Positions 63,144-64,000 of a stretch of 64,000 nt of DNA are shown here, one piece after another. The notes under the pieces are model-generated. The model saw only the letters and a program-made list of their open reading frames with translations, was not told the origin of the DNA and did no database searches. Location: contig JAMJFZ010001137.1 of assembly GCA_026225945.1 (NCBI GenBank), positions 186,001 to 250,000 on the forward strand, in the 5' to 3' direction. The translations under genes were made by a program, and so were the position numbers. Each line of letters begins with the position of its first letter. Positions within the stretch are counted from its first letter, which is position 1. This DNA is from Cricetomys ansorgei. Lineage: Eukaryota > Chordata > Mammalia > Rodentia > Nesomyidae.

Positions 63144-64000
63144 TAATTTTACTTGAGAATCAATGGCTCTTATGTTACCGTCATTTCAGGTGTGTGATGA
63201 AACATTATCTATGGAACACAGAAAAGCTCAGATAATTTACATGTGGAAGGGGACATCCTACCTCTGCCCAATCATGAAGTTTTCTTCAATGAGTTAAATC
63301 GAATCTTCAGTACATGGTGTCTTTTCTATGAGAGCTTCAGTTATCACTTGCATTTCATGGATGGAATGTGGGCAGCAAGATTGGGAGGGAAAGAGAAGCT
63401 TCAATTGCATAAAGATGCATTCCGTTTTTCCTATTTCCTTCTGCTTTTTGATTACTTTTGTTTTAGAAAATAGAATCTTGCTACATATTTCAGTGTATGG
63501 TTTGAATGAAAAGTTATTCAGAATCTCAGGGTTTTGAACTCCTGTCCTCCAGCTGGTGACATTGCTTTTACAGGACAGAGTTCATCTTTGTAGAAACTCT
63601 GAGAGGCAGAGGGTGATAGCCCATTGGCATTCTTCCCAAGATTTCTGTCTCCTGATCATTCAGGTGGAAGATGCTGATCCCCTTCTGGAACCACAGAATG
63701 AAAATTGTCCCGCCATGTTTTCTAGAAACCAAAAGCCATAAAAATCTATCATCTTCAAGTTGCAATTGTGGGATATTGTGTTCCATCAACAAGGAATCAA
63801 CTAACATTCCCAGCATGCCTCATCCTCATGATCTGCATGTCTCAGCTTCTTTTTGCTGGGATTACATGTGTTTACAGAATCAGTTTCTGCAACTCTGCCA
63901 CAAGCCTCTTCTAACCCCTCTCACCTCCCCTGTTCCCTCTCTTGCCAATCCTCTCTCTTTCCCAGCCTAAGCTCTGCTGAACATCCTCTACTCCTCTTTC
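63144..64000. repeat. Tandem unit X2'' (start only)
   Basis: The first ~860 bases of the unit that corresponds to X2, cut by the window end just before the expected ID-like SINE. Confidence 0.85.

Overview
The window looks like rodent (muroid) nuclear DNA. No intact protein-coding gene, tRNA or rRNA gene was found. The rodent assignment rests on diverged ID-type, B1-type and B3-type SINEs, a URR1-like repeat, long CTTT microsatellites, and exon remnants of a Serpina3-type (antichymotrypsin/contrapsin) serpin, a family strongly expanded in mouse and rat.

Layout. Most of the window is a tandem array of a roughly 3.83 kb unit that I cannot assign to a known family. I phase units on the recurring TAGTTTTACTTGAG-like landmark. 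They are U1 (1-3836), U2 (3837-7712), U3 (7713-11544), U4 (11545-15361) and a shortened U5 (15362-16664). Next comes segment B (16665-25866), which is not part of the unit. The array resumes as a unit tail plus X1 (25867-29318), X2 (29319-33146), U1' (33147-36985), U2' (36986-40873), a U3'/U4' deletion hybrid (40874-46882) and U5' (46883-49569). Segment B' (49570-58531) follows, then a unit tail (58532-59243), X1'' (59244-63143) and the start of X2'' (63144-64000). The window is therefore about two turns of a higher-order repeat of about 33 kb, each turn holding about seven 3.8 kb units and one 9 kb B segment. Each unit matches the unit one turn away better than its neighbour, except U3 and U4.

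Segments B and B' carry a paired CTTT/CCTT microsatellite, old SINEs, a TCTG/TCTC repeat, an ancient L1 piece and, on the minus strand, the 5' end of a Serpina3-like pseudogene. The pseudogene remnant consists of a TATA-like box, a noncoding exon 1 with a GT donor, an intron of about 1.55 kb holding a URR1-like repeat, and the signal-peptide exon. The B copy has lost the splice-acceptor AG and is frameshifted. The B' copy keeps its acceptor and first codons but stops after 106 codons. No later serpin exons were found.

The units flanking B (U5' and X1/X1'') are a longer type with about 350 extra bases that internal units lack, so the array probably grew from a shortened derivative. Three deletions of 1.2-1.6 kb distinguish the two turns. 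Divergence between turns is uneven: about 1-4% in sampled array units and the left edge of B, about 6% in mid B, and about 10-13% around the serpin remnant. This suggests homogenisation of the array but not of the B core. All percentages are hand counts over short samples.
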